From: Halovenus sp.
GTDB lineage: Archaea > Halobacteriota > Halobacteria > Halobacteriales > Haloarculaceae
Assembly: GCA_003551265.1 (NCBI GenBank)
Contig: PUMG01000207.1
Coordinates: forward strand, 1 to 17,511
Length of the DNA stretch: 17,511 nt
Direction: 5' to 3'
A program made the translations under genes and the position numbers. The notes under the pieces were generated by a model. The model was not told the DNA's origin, searched no databases, and was given only the letters and a program-made list of their open reading frames with translations. Positions within the stretch are counted from its first letter, which is position 1. Every line of letters begins with the position of its first letter. Positions 6,335-12,749 of this stretch are shown one piece after another.

Positions 6335-8605
6335 ATGCCCGAAGAATTAGAACGTGACCTCGGTCTCCCATCGGTCATCGCCATCAGCATGGGCGCGATG
6401 ATAGGGAGTGGCATTTTCATCCTTCCGGGCATCGCGATGCAGGAAGCGGGTCCCGCAGTCATCCTGGCGTTCGTGCTGGCAGCGGTGCTCGTCCTTCCAG
6501 CGGCACTCTCTATCGCTGAACTCGGGACGGCGATGCCCGAGGCTGGCGGGGATTACATCTTCATCGAGCGGGGGATGGGTCCCGGTGCCGGAACAATCGC
6601 CGGACTCGGGACGTGGTTGATGCTGATGTTCAAGGGGTCGCTCGCGCTGTTCGGTGGGATGTTCTACCTCGAACCCGTTCTCTCCAGTTTCGATGTGACG
6701 ATGACTCAAACCGAGCTCAGACTGCTCGCGGTCGTCATCGGTGCACTCCTGGTCGGCATCAACGTCATCGGCGTCAAACAGACTGGCGGATTACAGAAGA
6801 TACTCGTGGTGGTCATGTTGTTCATCCTCGGCGGATTCGTCGGTCTCACCGGTGGCAGCGTCGACACCGCTCTGTACGGCGGCAGTCTCGATGGGTTCTT
6901 TTCCGAAGGTTCTGTCGGCTTGTTCGCAGCGACCGCCACCGTTCTGATCTCCTACGGCGGCGTCACCAAGGTTGCCGCAGTCGCCGAAGAGATCGAAAAC
7001 CCCGGTCGCAACCTTCCACTGGGTCTGTTGTTGTCGCTGGCAATTACAGCTATACTGTATGCGCTTATCGTCGCTGTCATCGTCGGCGTCGTCGAAGAGG
7101 AGATGCTGCTGACCGACGAGTGGGAGAACGTTCCGGTCGTGGCTGTCGTCGAGGTGGTTGGGCTCGGATTCGTGATGGTCGTGCTCATCGTCGTCGCGGC
7201 GATGTTCGCACTCATCAGTACGGCGAACGCCGGCGTTCTGACGGCTTCGCGGTATCCGTTCGCACTCAGCCGTGATAACCTGCTTCCGAAGCTGTTCGGC
7301 GACGTGAACGACCGTTTCAGAACGCCCGTGACGGCGATTCTCATCACCGGTGGCGTGATGCTGTTCGTCGTCGTCGCACTGCCGGTCGAACAGATCGCAA
7401 AGACCGCCGGCGCGTTCCAGATTCTGGTGTACATACTCGTCTGTCTCTCGTTGATGGCGTTCCGTCGCCGTGACCCCGAATGGTACGAGCCCGAGTTCTA
7501 CTCGCCGCTGTACCCGTGGATACAGATTTTTGGCGTCGTCTCGGGAGTGTTCATCATCACACAGATGGACCTTCTCCCACAGGTCGGCGGTGTTGGCATC
7601 GCCATTCTCGGCGCTGTGTGGTACTACGTCTACGGCCGGCCACGCGTCGATAGAAGCGGCGTCATGGGTGAAGCACTCGTCGACATCGTCGAACCGACGC
7701 TCCCGGAAGGAGAGGAGAAACCCCACCGCATCGTCGTTCCGGTGGCCAACCCTGAAACCGACAGGGGGTTGATTCGCCTCGCCGCGGCAAAGGCTGCGAA
7801 AGAGGAACCTGCGGAGCTGGTGGCGATGAACGTCATCACTGTCCCCGACCAGACCTCACTGGCACAGGAAGTCGCCTACGAACAGGAACGAATCGAGCGC
7901 CAGCAGGAGATACTCGACGAGGCACAGGAGATCGCAGACGAACTGGGAATCGGACTGCGAACGCACGCCATTGTCGGCCGGGATGTCGGGGACACAGTCC
8001 TCGACGTGATAGAACGGGAGGACGCCGACGGCGTCGTGATGGGATGGTCCGGTGTCCGGAAACCCCGCGACCGTATCCTCGGCTCGAACATCGACAGAAT
8101 CATCGAACGCGCTCCCTGCGAGGTGTCGTTGGTCAGACCTCGAGGCGAGACCGTCGGTGACATCGTCGCGTTCGTCGACGGCGGTCAGTACTCGGAGACG
8201 GTCGTCCGGCAGGCCGCCGCGTTCGCCGAGGCCGAGAACGGTGCCACGCTCACGCTCGTCAATATCCAGACCGTCGGTGCGGATGAATCCGAGGCTGAAG
8301 CGACAGAACGGGGCCGAGCACTCATCGAGAACGTGACCACGCGCGTCGGTCTCGACGAGTATGAGTGGAATGTCGTGACTGGTGATGACGTCCAGGCGAC
8401 GCTGATCACTGTTGCCAACGAGTATGACACTGCTGTCCTCGGTCTCTCACAGCGAACGGCTCTCGAGCAGGTATTTTCGGGCTCGCTTTCGGACACTCTC
8501 GGCGAGGAGGTAGACGGAAAAGTCATTCTTGTCCGGAACGCTGATGCGACGATACAGTCGCTGCAGACTGCGATTGCACGACGGTTCCGGCGCGGTCGTC
8601 CCTGA
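6335..8605 (+). CDS. APC-superfamily amino-acid permease fused to two UspA domains
   Basis: A 756-residue paralogue of the permease at 3578-5944 with the same architecture. An APC transporter domain spans about residues 1-440 and opens with ISMGAMIGSGIFILPG; two universal stress protein domains follow at about 463-601 and 607-735. The first Usp domain keeps the glycine/serine loop GWSGVRKPRDRILGSNID. The second has a related GLSQRTALEQVFSGSLSDT. Both proteins share the stretch VPDQTSL in the first Usp domain, which shows common origin. It probably imports amino acids or related cationic or neutral solutes, with nucleotide- or stress-linked control; the substrate is not readable. The ATG at 6335 is preferred because MPEELERDLGLPSVIAIS matches the paralogue's N-terminus. 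No clear ribosome binding site precedes it; see the leader ORF at 6243-6332. Confidence 0.93.
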   Translation: MPEELERDLGLPSVIAISMGAMIGSGIFILPGIAMQEAGPAVILAFVLAAVLVLPAALSIAELGTAMPEAGGDYIFIERGMGPGAGTIAGLGTWLMLMFKGSLALFGGMFYLEPVLSSFDVTMTQTELRLLAVVIGALLVGINVIGVKQTGGLQKILVVVMLFILGGFVGLTGGSVDTALYGGSLDGFFSEGSVGLFAATATVLISYGGVTKVAAVAEEIENPGRNLPLGLLLSLAITAILYALIVAVIVGVVEEEMLLTDEWENVPVVAVVEVVGLGFVMVVLIVVAAMFALISTANAGVLTASRYPFALSRDNLLPKLFGDVNDRFRTPVTAILITGGVMLFVVVALPVEQIAKTAGAFQILVYILVCLSLMAFRRRDPEWYEPEFYSPLYPWIQIFGVVSGVFIITQMDLLPQVGGVGIAILGAVWYYVYGRPRVDRSGVMGEALVDIVEPTLPEGEEKPHRIVVPVANPETDRGLIRLAAAKAAKEEPAELVAMNVITVPDQTSLAQEVAYEQERIERQQEILDEAQEIADELGIGLRTHAIVGRDVGDTVLDVIEREDADGVVMGWSGVRKPRDRILGSNIDRIIERAPCEVSLVRPRGETVGDIVAFVDGGQYSETVVRQAAAFAEAENGATLTLVNIQTVGADESEAEATERGRALIENVTTRVGLDEYEWNVVTGDDVQATLITVANEYDTAVLGLSQRTALEQVFSGSLSDTLGEEVDGKVILVRNADATIQSLQTAIARRFRRGRP

Positions 8606-8624
8606 CACCCGCCGGTTCGAAATC

Positions 8625-8631
8625 CTTTTAC
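8625..8631 (+). promoter_or_regulatory. TATA-like promoter of rps24e-rps27ae
   Basis: CTTTTAC at 8625-8631 is centred 31 bases before the rps24e ATG, predicting a leaderless or nearly leaderless transcript for the two-gene ribosomal unit. Confidence 0.5.
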
Positions 8632-8658
8632 CTCGATTAGGTCGAGTGTAAGGTAACT

Positions 8659-8955
8659 ATGGACATCACGATACTCTCTGAAGAGGAGAACCCGATGTTG
8701 CACAGGACGGACGTTCGCTTCGAGATGACTCACGAGGAGGCGACGCCAGAGCGCCTCTCCGTGCGTGACTCGCTGGCAGCGAAGTTGAACAAAGACTCGA
8801 AAGAAGTCGTCGTCCGTGAACTCGACACAAAATTCGGCATGCGAAAGACGATGGGCAAGGCAAAAGTCTACGAATCGTCTGACATCGCACGCGACGTCGA
8901 GCAGAAGTACATGCTCGAACGCAACAAGATCGAAAGCGACGGTGAGGAGGCATAG
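8659..8955 (+). CDS. rps24e: 30S ribosomal protein S24e
   Basis: A 98-residue protein matching archaeal/eukaryotic ribosomal protein S24e, a small-subunit protein with no bacterial counterpart. It begins MDITILSEEENPMLHRTDVRFE and contains the family core LAAKLNKDSKEVVVRELDTKFG, with a variable acidic tail ending SDGEEA. Length and sequence are typical of Halobacteria. It is directly followed by rps27ae with no gap, and the pair forms an operon with a TATA-like element just upstream. Confidence 0.97.
   Translation: MDITILSEEENPMLHRTDVRFEMTHEEATPERLSVRDSLAAKLNKDSKEVVVRELDTKFGMRKTMGKAKVYESSDIARDVEQKYMLERNKIESDGEEA
8946..8950 (+). promoter_or_regulatory. Shine-Dalgarno site of rps27ae inside rps24e
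   Basis: GGAGG at 8946-8950 lies in the last codons of rps24e, 5 bases before the rps27ae ATG. It indicates independent or coupled re-initiation inside the operon. Confidence 0.7.
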
Positions 8956-9090
8956 ATGGCACACTACGAGATTTACAACGACGACGGCACGACCGACCAC
9001 GTGAAGTGCCAGCGCTGTGGTGACGCCTTCCTCGCCGAACACGGCGACCGTCGCCACTGTGGGCGCTGTGGCTACATGGAGTGGACGTAA
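8956..9090 (+). CDS. rps27ae: 30S ribosomal protein S27ae
   Basis: A very short gene of 44 residues ([20 protein letters not shown] start, MEWT end). It is the archaeal zinc-ribbon ribosomal protein S27ae, which in eukaryotes is made as a ubiquitin fusion. Two cysteine pairs, CQRCG and CGRCG, spaced 18 residues apart supply four zinc ligands. It starts on the base after the rps24e stop codon. In many archaea this pair is followed by kae1 (tRNA threonylcarbamoyl modification); here a toxin-antitoxin-like module follows. Confidence 0.96.
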   Translation: MAHYEIYNDDGTTDHVKCQRCGDAFLAEHGDRRHCGRCGYMEWT

Positions 9091-9143
9091 CGCCAGCGAA
9101 TATTTCTGACCGACAGAGAGCCTTCTCCAGGCAGCGCAAACGC

Positions 9144-9151
9144 TTTATATG
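9144..9151 (+). promoter_or_regulatory. TATA box of the AbrB-PIN operon
   Basis: TTTATATG at 9144-9151 is a near-consensus archaeal TATA box about 36 bases before the ATG at 9184. It gives a predicted leader of about 10 bases and shows the pair has its own promoter, separate from rps27ae. Confidence 0.6.
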
Positions 9152-9183
9152 TAAGGGAATTAGTGGGTATGGGATGATTTAAT

Positions 9184-9450
9184 ATGGGTAAGAACTCGAC
9201 CAGGACGACAACCGGGAAAGAAATCACGCTGACAGTCGACGACAGAGGGAGAGTCACGCTTCCAAAGGAGATTCGGGACCGACTCGGAATCGGCCCGGAC
9301 GACGAGATTCCCGCACGGCTGATTGGTTCCGTTTTGGAGGTCAATCCAAAGCCGAGTTCGAGGTTGCAGACGGCAACAGCTGGGCACGATTCGTGGGAGA
9401 CCCTGAGTGATGCCGGGGAAAGTCTTTTCGGCTCGATAGATGAGCAATGA
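9184..9450 (+). CDS. AbrB/MazE/SpoVT-type DNA-binding protein, putative antitoxin
   Basis: An 88-residue protein with an AbrB-like swapped-hairpin DNA-binding domain at about residues 12-55. The core is LTVDDRGRVTLPKEIRDRLGI, the family's signature, followed by GPDDEIPARLIGSVLEV. The C-terminal 30 residues, rich in small and acidic residues, would be the toxin-binding tail. It overlaps the next gene by four bases (ATGA, 9447-9450), the usual coupling in VapBC-type modules. The likely role is to neutralise the PIN protein and repress the shared promoter, including the TATA box at 9144-9151. It could also be a stand-alone transcriptional regulator; the coupling argues for an antitoxin. Confidence 0.85.
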   Translation: MGKNSTRTTTGKEITLTVDDRGRVTLPKEIRDRLGIGPDDEIPARLIGSVLEVNPKPSSRLQTATAGHDSWETLSDAGESLFGSIDEQ

Positions 9451-9932
9451 CCAGACAGGTGGACTCGCTGCCAACCGAGGTCACAGTTCTCACGGACGTC
9501 AACATCCTCGCCATTGGGCTTACTGACGACCATCCCGCACACGATGAGGTCTACCCGTGGATTGCGGATGCGCTCGATGGGCCAAATGTGTTGCTCCTGT
9601 TTGACTACTATCCTCTTCGAGCACAGTATATTATGACTCGCCAGTTTGGTGTGGAGCCGGTGGACGCCCGAAACGCGGTTCAGTCACTGGTTCAGAGTCC
9701 AGCGCGGATAATTAGCGCCACCGACGCTACGATACTTGATGCATACGAAATCAGTGCCGAAAAAAACCACGATGTATACGATTCGTTTCTTCTCTCGCTC
9801 GCACGCTCGTACGACGCGGACTATCTGCTCACTACTGATACTGACTTTGCGGAACTCTGTGAGACAGAAGAGGTGATGTATCGGAACCCGATTCCGGCGG
9901 ACAAACGTGACGTTCTGACGTTCGAACGATGA
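9447..9932 (+). CDS. PIN-domain protein, putative VapC-like ribonuclease toxin
   Basis: A 161-residue PIN-fold protein. The first metal-binding aspartate is D17 in VLTDVNILAIGL. The C-terminal acidic cluster includes D112 in HDVYDSFLLSLA and D131/D133 in LLTTDTDFAEL. PIN toxins cut tRNA or rRNA and use three or four acidic residues. The second usual acidic residue, normally a glutamate in the helix after strand two, is not evident: the corresponding stretch reads FDYYPLRAQYIMTRQFG, with an arginine where glutamate is expected. I have a vague memory of similar FDYxPLRAQ segments in other haloarchaeal PIN proteins, so this may be a subfamily trait. The ATG overlaps the AbrB-like gene's stop codon, which supports a toxin-antitoxin pair. 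Toxicity is inferred. Confidence 0.8.
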   Translation: MTRQVDSLPTEVTVLTDVNILAIGLTDDHPAHDEVYPWIADALDGPNVLLLFDYYPLRAQYIMTRQFGVEPVDARNAVQSLVQSPARIISATDATILDAYEISAEKNHDVYDSFLLSLARSYDADYLLTTDTDFAELCETEEVMYRNPIPADKRDVLTFER

Positions 9933-10091
9933 GAAGAGATCTAGCCCAAGGCTCCACGATTTCATATCGCAACATACAGTATACCAACGACACACGTCGG
10001 TCGTGAAACCGCCCGTATCTGGCACAAATCAGGTGACAACACAGCTCTATCTGGCGAGCATCGTTATTCACCGTCGTCACGTACCGACAGT
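9933..10091. other. Intergenic region after the PIN gene
   Basis: These 159 bases contain no gene I can support. GTTATTC near 10063-10069 is centred about 26 bases before the ATG at 10092 and is a plausible TATA element for a leaderless transcript. A second TATA-like block (CAGTATACC, about 9977-9985) has no obvious partner. Confidence 0.4.
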
Positions 10092-10280
10092 ATGTCCTCC
10101 AGAGCGTTGCTGACGGAGAGAGAACGCGAAGTGCTTGCGGGCCGAACCGGAAGCGATGCGTACCGGGCAACGGTGCGAAGCAGAGTGCGAAACCGGATTG
10201 ACGAACTGGATATTGACCTCGCTCTTCTCGAACGGCACGAACCGGAGCTATACCGCCGGGTCGAAGAACTCACCGAGTGA
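10092..10280 (+). CDS. Small conserved haloarchaeal protein of unknown function
   Basis: A 62-residue, highly charged, probably all-helical protein beginning MSSRALLTEREREVLAG, with repeated Arg/Glu-rich helices (RSRVRNRIDELDIDLALLER). I recall similar small proteins with a LTEREREVL start across haloarchaea, but no function is attached to them. The LTEREREVL phrase also resembles the start of LuxR-type helix-turn-helix domains (TxREREVL), though the rest does not continue as one. Its last 33 bases overlap the 3' end of truA on the opposite strand. A TATA-like GTTATTC lies about 26 bases before its ATG. Confidence 0.7.
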   Translation: MSSRALLTEREREVLAGRTGSDAYRATVRSRVRNRIDELDIDLALLERHEPELYRRVEELTE

Positions 10281-11069
10281 ACTGGCGAGTACCTCGGCGA
10301 TACGGGCACTCGTCGCCCGTTCTCTGTACATCGCACCGAATTGTTCTTGACTCCGCCGAGCGGCCTCCTGCTCGACAATAAACCGTATGTTGGGATATGA
10401 AACGCCGGTGAGCACGAGCGGAGGCGCGGGTGCTGGGCCGATTCCATCGGGTCCGGAGAGCGTTTCGGGTGAGAGAACGCGGTCAACGAACGACAGCGGG
10501 CGGGTTCCACGTGCGATATCGGAGACGAGTGTGACCGCTCGACGAACGAACTGTCGCGGAAAGCCACCTGCTCGAACGCGAATCACAAAAAACGGAGGTT
10601 CAGGTTCGAGCACCGCATCGAGCGTCCGGACGGTTCCGGTGTCGTCTGGGGTGAGGTTGTGGAAGTCATGTTCGCCAGAGAGCGCTTCGAGTGTCTGTCG
10701 TGCGAGCGTCTCCTCGGCGTCACCAGCCCACAGAAAGTACGTGTACTCGCGTTCGCTGGCCCAGTGGGTGGCGTGGAACTCCTCGGGAACCTCGGCACTC
10801 GCCCAGACACGGATCGAACCGGGGAGTTCGCTGTTGAACGCACTGGGTGTGAGCCAATCGGGCGCTTCGAAGCTGATAGTCTGGACGAGCGCGGAGACAC
10901 CGCTGTCGGTGCGTCCTGCTCCGGCGTATCCGGGAGGAGTCGTCTCGTCTGTGAGCACGTCAAGTGCTGACAGCGCGTCGAAGAGGGTGTCCTCGACAGT
11001 CGGAACGTCAGGCTGGCGCTGGAAGCCGTGGTAGGGCTGGCCGTCGTAGGCGAGTTGGTAGGCGCGCAC
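10248..11069 (-). CDS. truA: tRNA pseudouridine(38-40) synthase TruA
   Basis: A pseudouridine synthase of the TruA family, which isomerises uridines 38-40 in the tRNA anticodon arm. With the GTG start at 11069-11067 the protein has 273 residues and begins (M)RAYQLAYDGQPYHGFQRQPD, the standard haloarchaeal N-terminus. The catalytic aspartate is D55 in GYAGAGRTDSGVSA. Other family blocks are SEREYTYFLW, GEHDFHNLT and GGFPRQFVRRAVTLVSDIARG. The frame stays open to an upstream GTG at 11147 that would add 26 residues unlike the family, so the shorter start is preferred. The gene converges on the small ORF at 10092-10280 and overlaps its end by 33 bases. Confidence 0.93.
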   Translation of the reverse strand: MRAYQLAYDGQPYHGFQRQPDVPTVEDTLFDALSALDVLTDETTPPGYAGAGRTDSGVSALVQTISFEAPDWLTPSAFNSELPGSIRVWASAEVPEEFHATHWASEREYTYFLWAGDAEETLARQTLEALSGEHDFHNLTPDDTGTVRTLDAVLEPEPPFFVIRVRAGGFPRQFVRRAVTLVSDIARGTRPLSFVDRVLSPETLSGPDGIGPAPAPPLVLTGVSYPNIRFIVEQEAARRSQEQFGAMYRERATSARIAEVLASSLGEFFDPAV

Positions 11070-11147
11070 GGACTGGGATACGAGTGCGAAACTGGTGACT
11101 GTGTCGCTCTGGAGAGTCCCATTTCCGAGAAAGACTTTTGTTTTCAC

Positions 11148-11294
11148 TCGCTCTGTACTCTGTAATTAGAGGGAACATTGTCCGTCATCATCGAGTTCTC
11201 GCTGCACATTGTGGCGGGAATCTCTGAACAGGTCCACTACTCCCTCTCAGTTGGGTCGGTTCGACGACCAGGTTGATGCAAGGAGGGTGCCGCC
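11148..11294. other. Divergent promoter region between truA and the S74 adhesin gene
   Basis: The 147 bases from the longest possible truA frame to the adhesin ATG hold a TAATTAGAG block (11162-11170) that could serve as a TATA element for either direction. An imperfect hairpin lies around 11257-11273 (GGTCG ... CGACGACC). No tnpB or transposon left end is recognisable. The assignments are weak. Confidence 0.3.
11281..11287 (+). promoter_or_regulatory. Strong Shine-Dalgarno site of the S74 adhesin gene
   Basis: AGGAGGG at 11281-11287 sits 7 bases before the ATG at 11295. It fixes the start and indicates a leadered, efficiently translated mRNA, unlike most neighbours. Confidence 0.75.
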
Positions 11295-12680
11295 ATGACA
11301 GACGACACACAAACTGACAGCTCGACGAACAGTACAGCAACGCAATCAGCTTCGACCGTCTCACGACGTGGGACGCTGGCCACACTTGCCGGGCTCGGCG
11401 CGCTCGCCATCGGGGGTGGAACGGGAACGGCGTCGGCCAGATACGCCCAGGCACCAGAGCGCGTCAACCTCGGTGAGGAGACTATCGAGGTGGATGGAGA
11501 GACGGTGTTCCGCCTCACCGGCCCACAGTCGTTCGTTCGTGACGACGACGCCGAAATACGCGATGGGGGAACAGTGCGTGCGGGAAGCCTCAACGAAGTT
11601 GTCGACGGGGTCGTCGGCGGAGCAATCGGCGGCGGTGGTTTCTTCCGAAAAGACACGGAGAACACCGAAGCGAACGTCGTTACCTCACACTTCGGAACCG
11701 TCGGCGGGGGTGCCGGAAATCAGGCGGGAACTGACAGTGACGACCCGGAAGAGGGCCAACTCGCTGCCGTTGGGGGCGGTCTCAGAAACACCGCAAACGG
11801 TGCCGTGTCAGTTGTCAGTGGTGGGACAGGAAACGACGCCCTGGGACCACGATCAGTTGTCGCCGGGGGTGCGAACAACGATGCGACCGAGGCATTTACC
11901 AGCGTTGGCGGCGGTGTCGGAAACCGCGCGAGCAACAGCTATGCGACGGTCACCGGCGGCACGGGCAACGTCGCGCGTGGCTCCAGTTCGACTGTCGTCG
12001 GTGGGCGAGTGAACATCGCCCGCGCTCAACACAGCACCGTCGTCGGTGGTCGTGGAAACTTCGCAGACGGTCGTGGGTCGACTGTCGGGGGCGGCGTCGA
12101 CAACGACGCAACAGCAGCGGGTGCGTTCGTCGCTGGCGGAACCGATAACACCGCAGACGGCGAGTTCTCCTTCGCGGCCGGACGTGGAGCCGAAACCAAC
12201 GGCCACGATGGGTCTGTCGTCTTCGGCGACTCCTCGACAGACCGAATCCGTGCGGAGAGCGACAACACCGCGTACTTCCAGATGCCCGTCACCGCTCAGT
12301 CTTTCGACAACGAGAGTTCGCGGGCGCACAAACGGGATGTCGAGCAGGTGGACCCCGAGTCTGTACTCGACGGCGTCGAATCACTCGATATCACCCGATG
12401 GCGGTACGAACGCAACGACGACAGCACCCACATGGGTCCGACAGCCGAAGACTTCCACGAGGCGTTCGATCTCGGCGACGAGCGGACTATCTCGACGGTC
12501 GACGCCGACGGCGTTGCGCTTGCGGCTATCAAGGCGCTCTCGAACCGACTCGACGAAAGAGACGAACAACTCGGCGAGAGAGACGACCAGATCGCTGCAC
12601 TCGAAGAAGCGAACGAGCGAAAAGAAGCGCGCATCGACGATCTGGAATCGCGCCTCTCAGCGCTCGAAGAGCAGCTTTAG
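11295..12680 (+). CDS. Tat-exported protein with YadA-head-like repeats and C-terminal S74 intramolecular chaperone
   Basis: A 461-residue secreted protein with four parts. (1) Residues 1-48 form a twin-arginine signal peptide: SRRGTLATLAGLGALAIGG, with R24-R25 and a likely cut after ASA at residue 48. (2) Residues 49-135 form an unassigned domain rich in beta-type sequence. (3) Residues 136-310 form a beta-solenoid-like head with nine exact-length 15-residue repeats (159-293) of the form VxGGxxNxAxxxxST, as in trimeric YadA-type heads. (4) Residues 335-461 form a peptidase S74 / endosialidase chaperone domain, with S341 and K346 (SSRAHK) at the spacing of the self-cleavage dyad, then HMGPTAEDFHEAF and VDADGVALAAIKAL, and a coiled coil at about 414-461. 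S74 domains trimerise phage tail fibres and then cut themselves off. No membrane anchor or archaeosortase motif follows. The inferred product is a released, trimeric surface or extracellular fibre; its ligand is unknown. Confidence 0.88.
   Translation: MTDDTQTDSSTNSTATQSASTVSRRGTLATLAGLGALAIGGGTGTASARYAQAPERVNLGEETIEVDGETVFRLTGPQSFVRDDDAEIRDGGTVRAGSLNEVVDGVVGGAIGGGGFFRKDTENTEANVVTSHFGTVGGGAGNQAGTDSDDPEEGQLAAVGGGLRNTANGAVSVVSGGTGNDALGPRSVVAGGANNDATEAFTSVGGGVGNRASNSYATVTGGTGNVARGSSSTVVGGRVNIARAQHSTVVGGRGNFADGRGSTVGGGVDNDATAAGAFVAGGTDNTADGEFSFAAGRGAETNGHDGSVVFGDSSTDRIRAESDNTAYFQMPVTAQSFDNESSRAHKRDVEQVDPESVLDGVESLDITRWRYERNDDSTHMGPTAEDFHEAFDLGDERTISTVDADGVALAAIKALSNRLDERDEQLGERDDQIAALEEANERKEARIDDLESRLSALEEQL
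11769..12173 (+). repeat. Nine tandem 45-base (15-codon) coding repeats
   Basis: The stretch encodes nine consecutive units of exactly 15 residues (158 residues into the protein), each starting V-x-G-G with an Asn at position 7 and usually Ala at position 9. The units differ in DNA sequence, so they are old protein-level repeats, not recent DNA duplications. A degenerate unit with an insertion precedes them and a broken one follows. Confidence 0.9.
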
Positions 12681-12684
12681 CTGA

Positions 12685-12749
12685 ATGCAGGCGCTAAGCC
12701 CCTGCCTCAAGGAGCCGCCAACGGCGGCAGGTAGGCAGGGGTAGTTCAC
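12685..12749 (+). mobile_element. Right-end relic of an IS200/IS605 (IS1341-type) element: orphan TnpB omega-RNA end
   Basis: Five bases after the adhesin stop codon comes a segment with a compound hairpin. The outer stem is CCCCTGCCT (12699-12707) pairing perfectly with AGGCAGGGG (12733-12741). The inner stem is GCCGCC (12714-12719) with GGCGGC (12723-12728) closed by AAC. It ends TAGTTCAC at 12742-12749. An AAGCCCC-hairpin-GGGGTAGTTCAC end is, from memory, the right end of haloarchaeal TnpB-carrying elements; in active elements it forms the 3' part of the omega-RNA whose guide lies just outside. No tnpB or tnpA remains in this window. The sequence after the end (from 12750) is the 3' end of the next gene, so any guide would read into that gene. 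It may now also act as a terminator between the two convergent genes. Confidence 0.7.

Noticed and set aside
6791..7726. Minus-strand open frame of 311 codons
   Set aside because: It is antisense to the plus-strand permease, and its His/Asp/Glu/Arg-rich translation is not protein-like.
11070..11147. 26-residue N-terminal extension of TruA from an upstream GTG
   Set aside because: The added residues do not match the TruA family, whose haloarchaeal members start at the RAYQLAYDG-like strand. It is not fully excluded, since the promoter could not be placed.
11769..12173. 45-base periodic repeats as a possible CRISPR array
   Set aside because: The repeats are in frame, encode a regular 15-residue protein pattern and vary at DNA level; there are no constant repeats with unique spacers.
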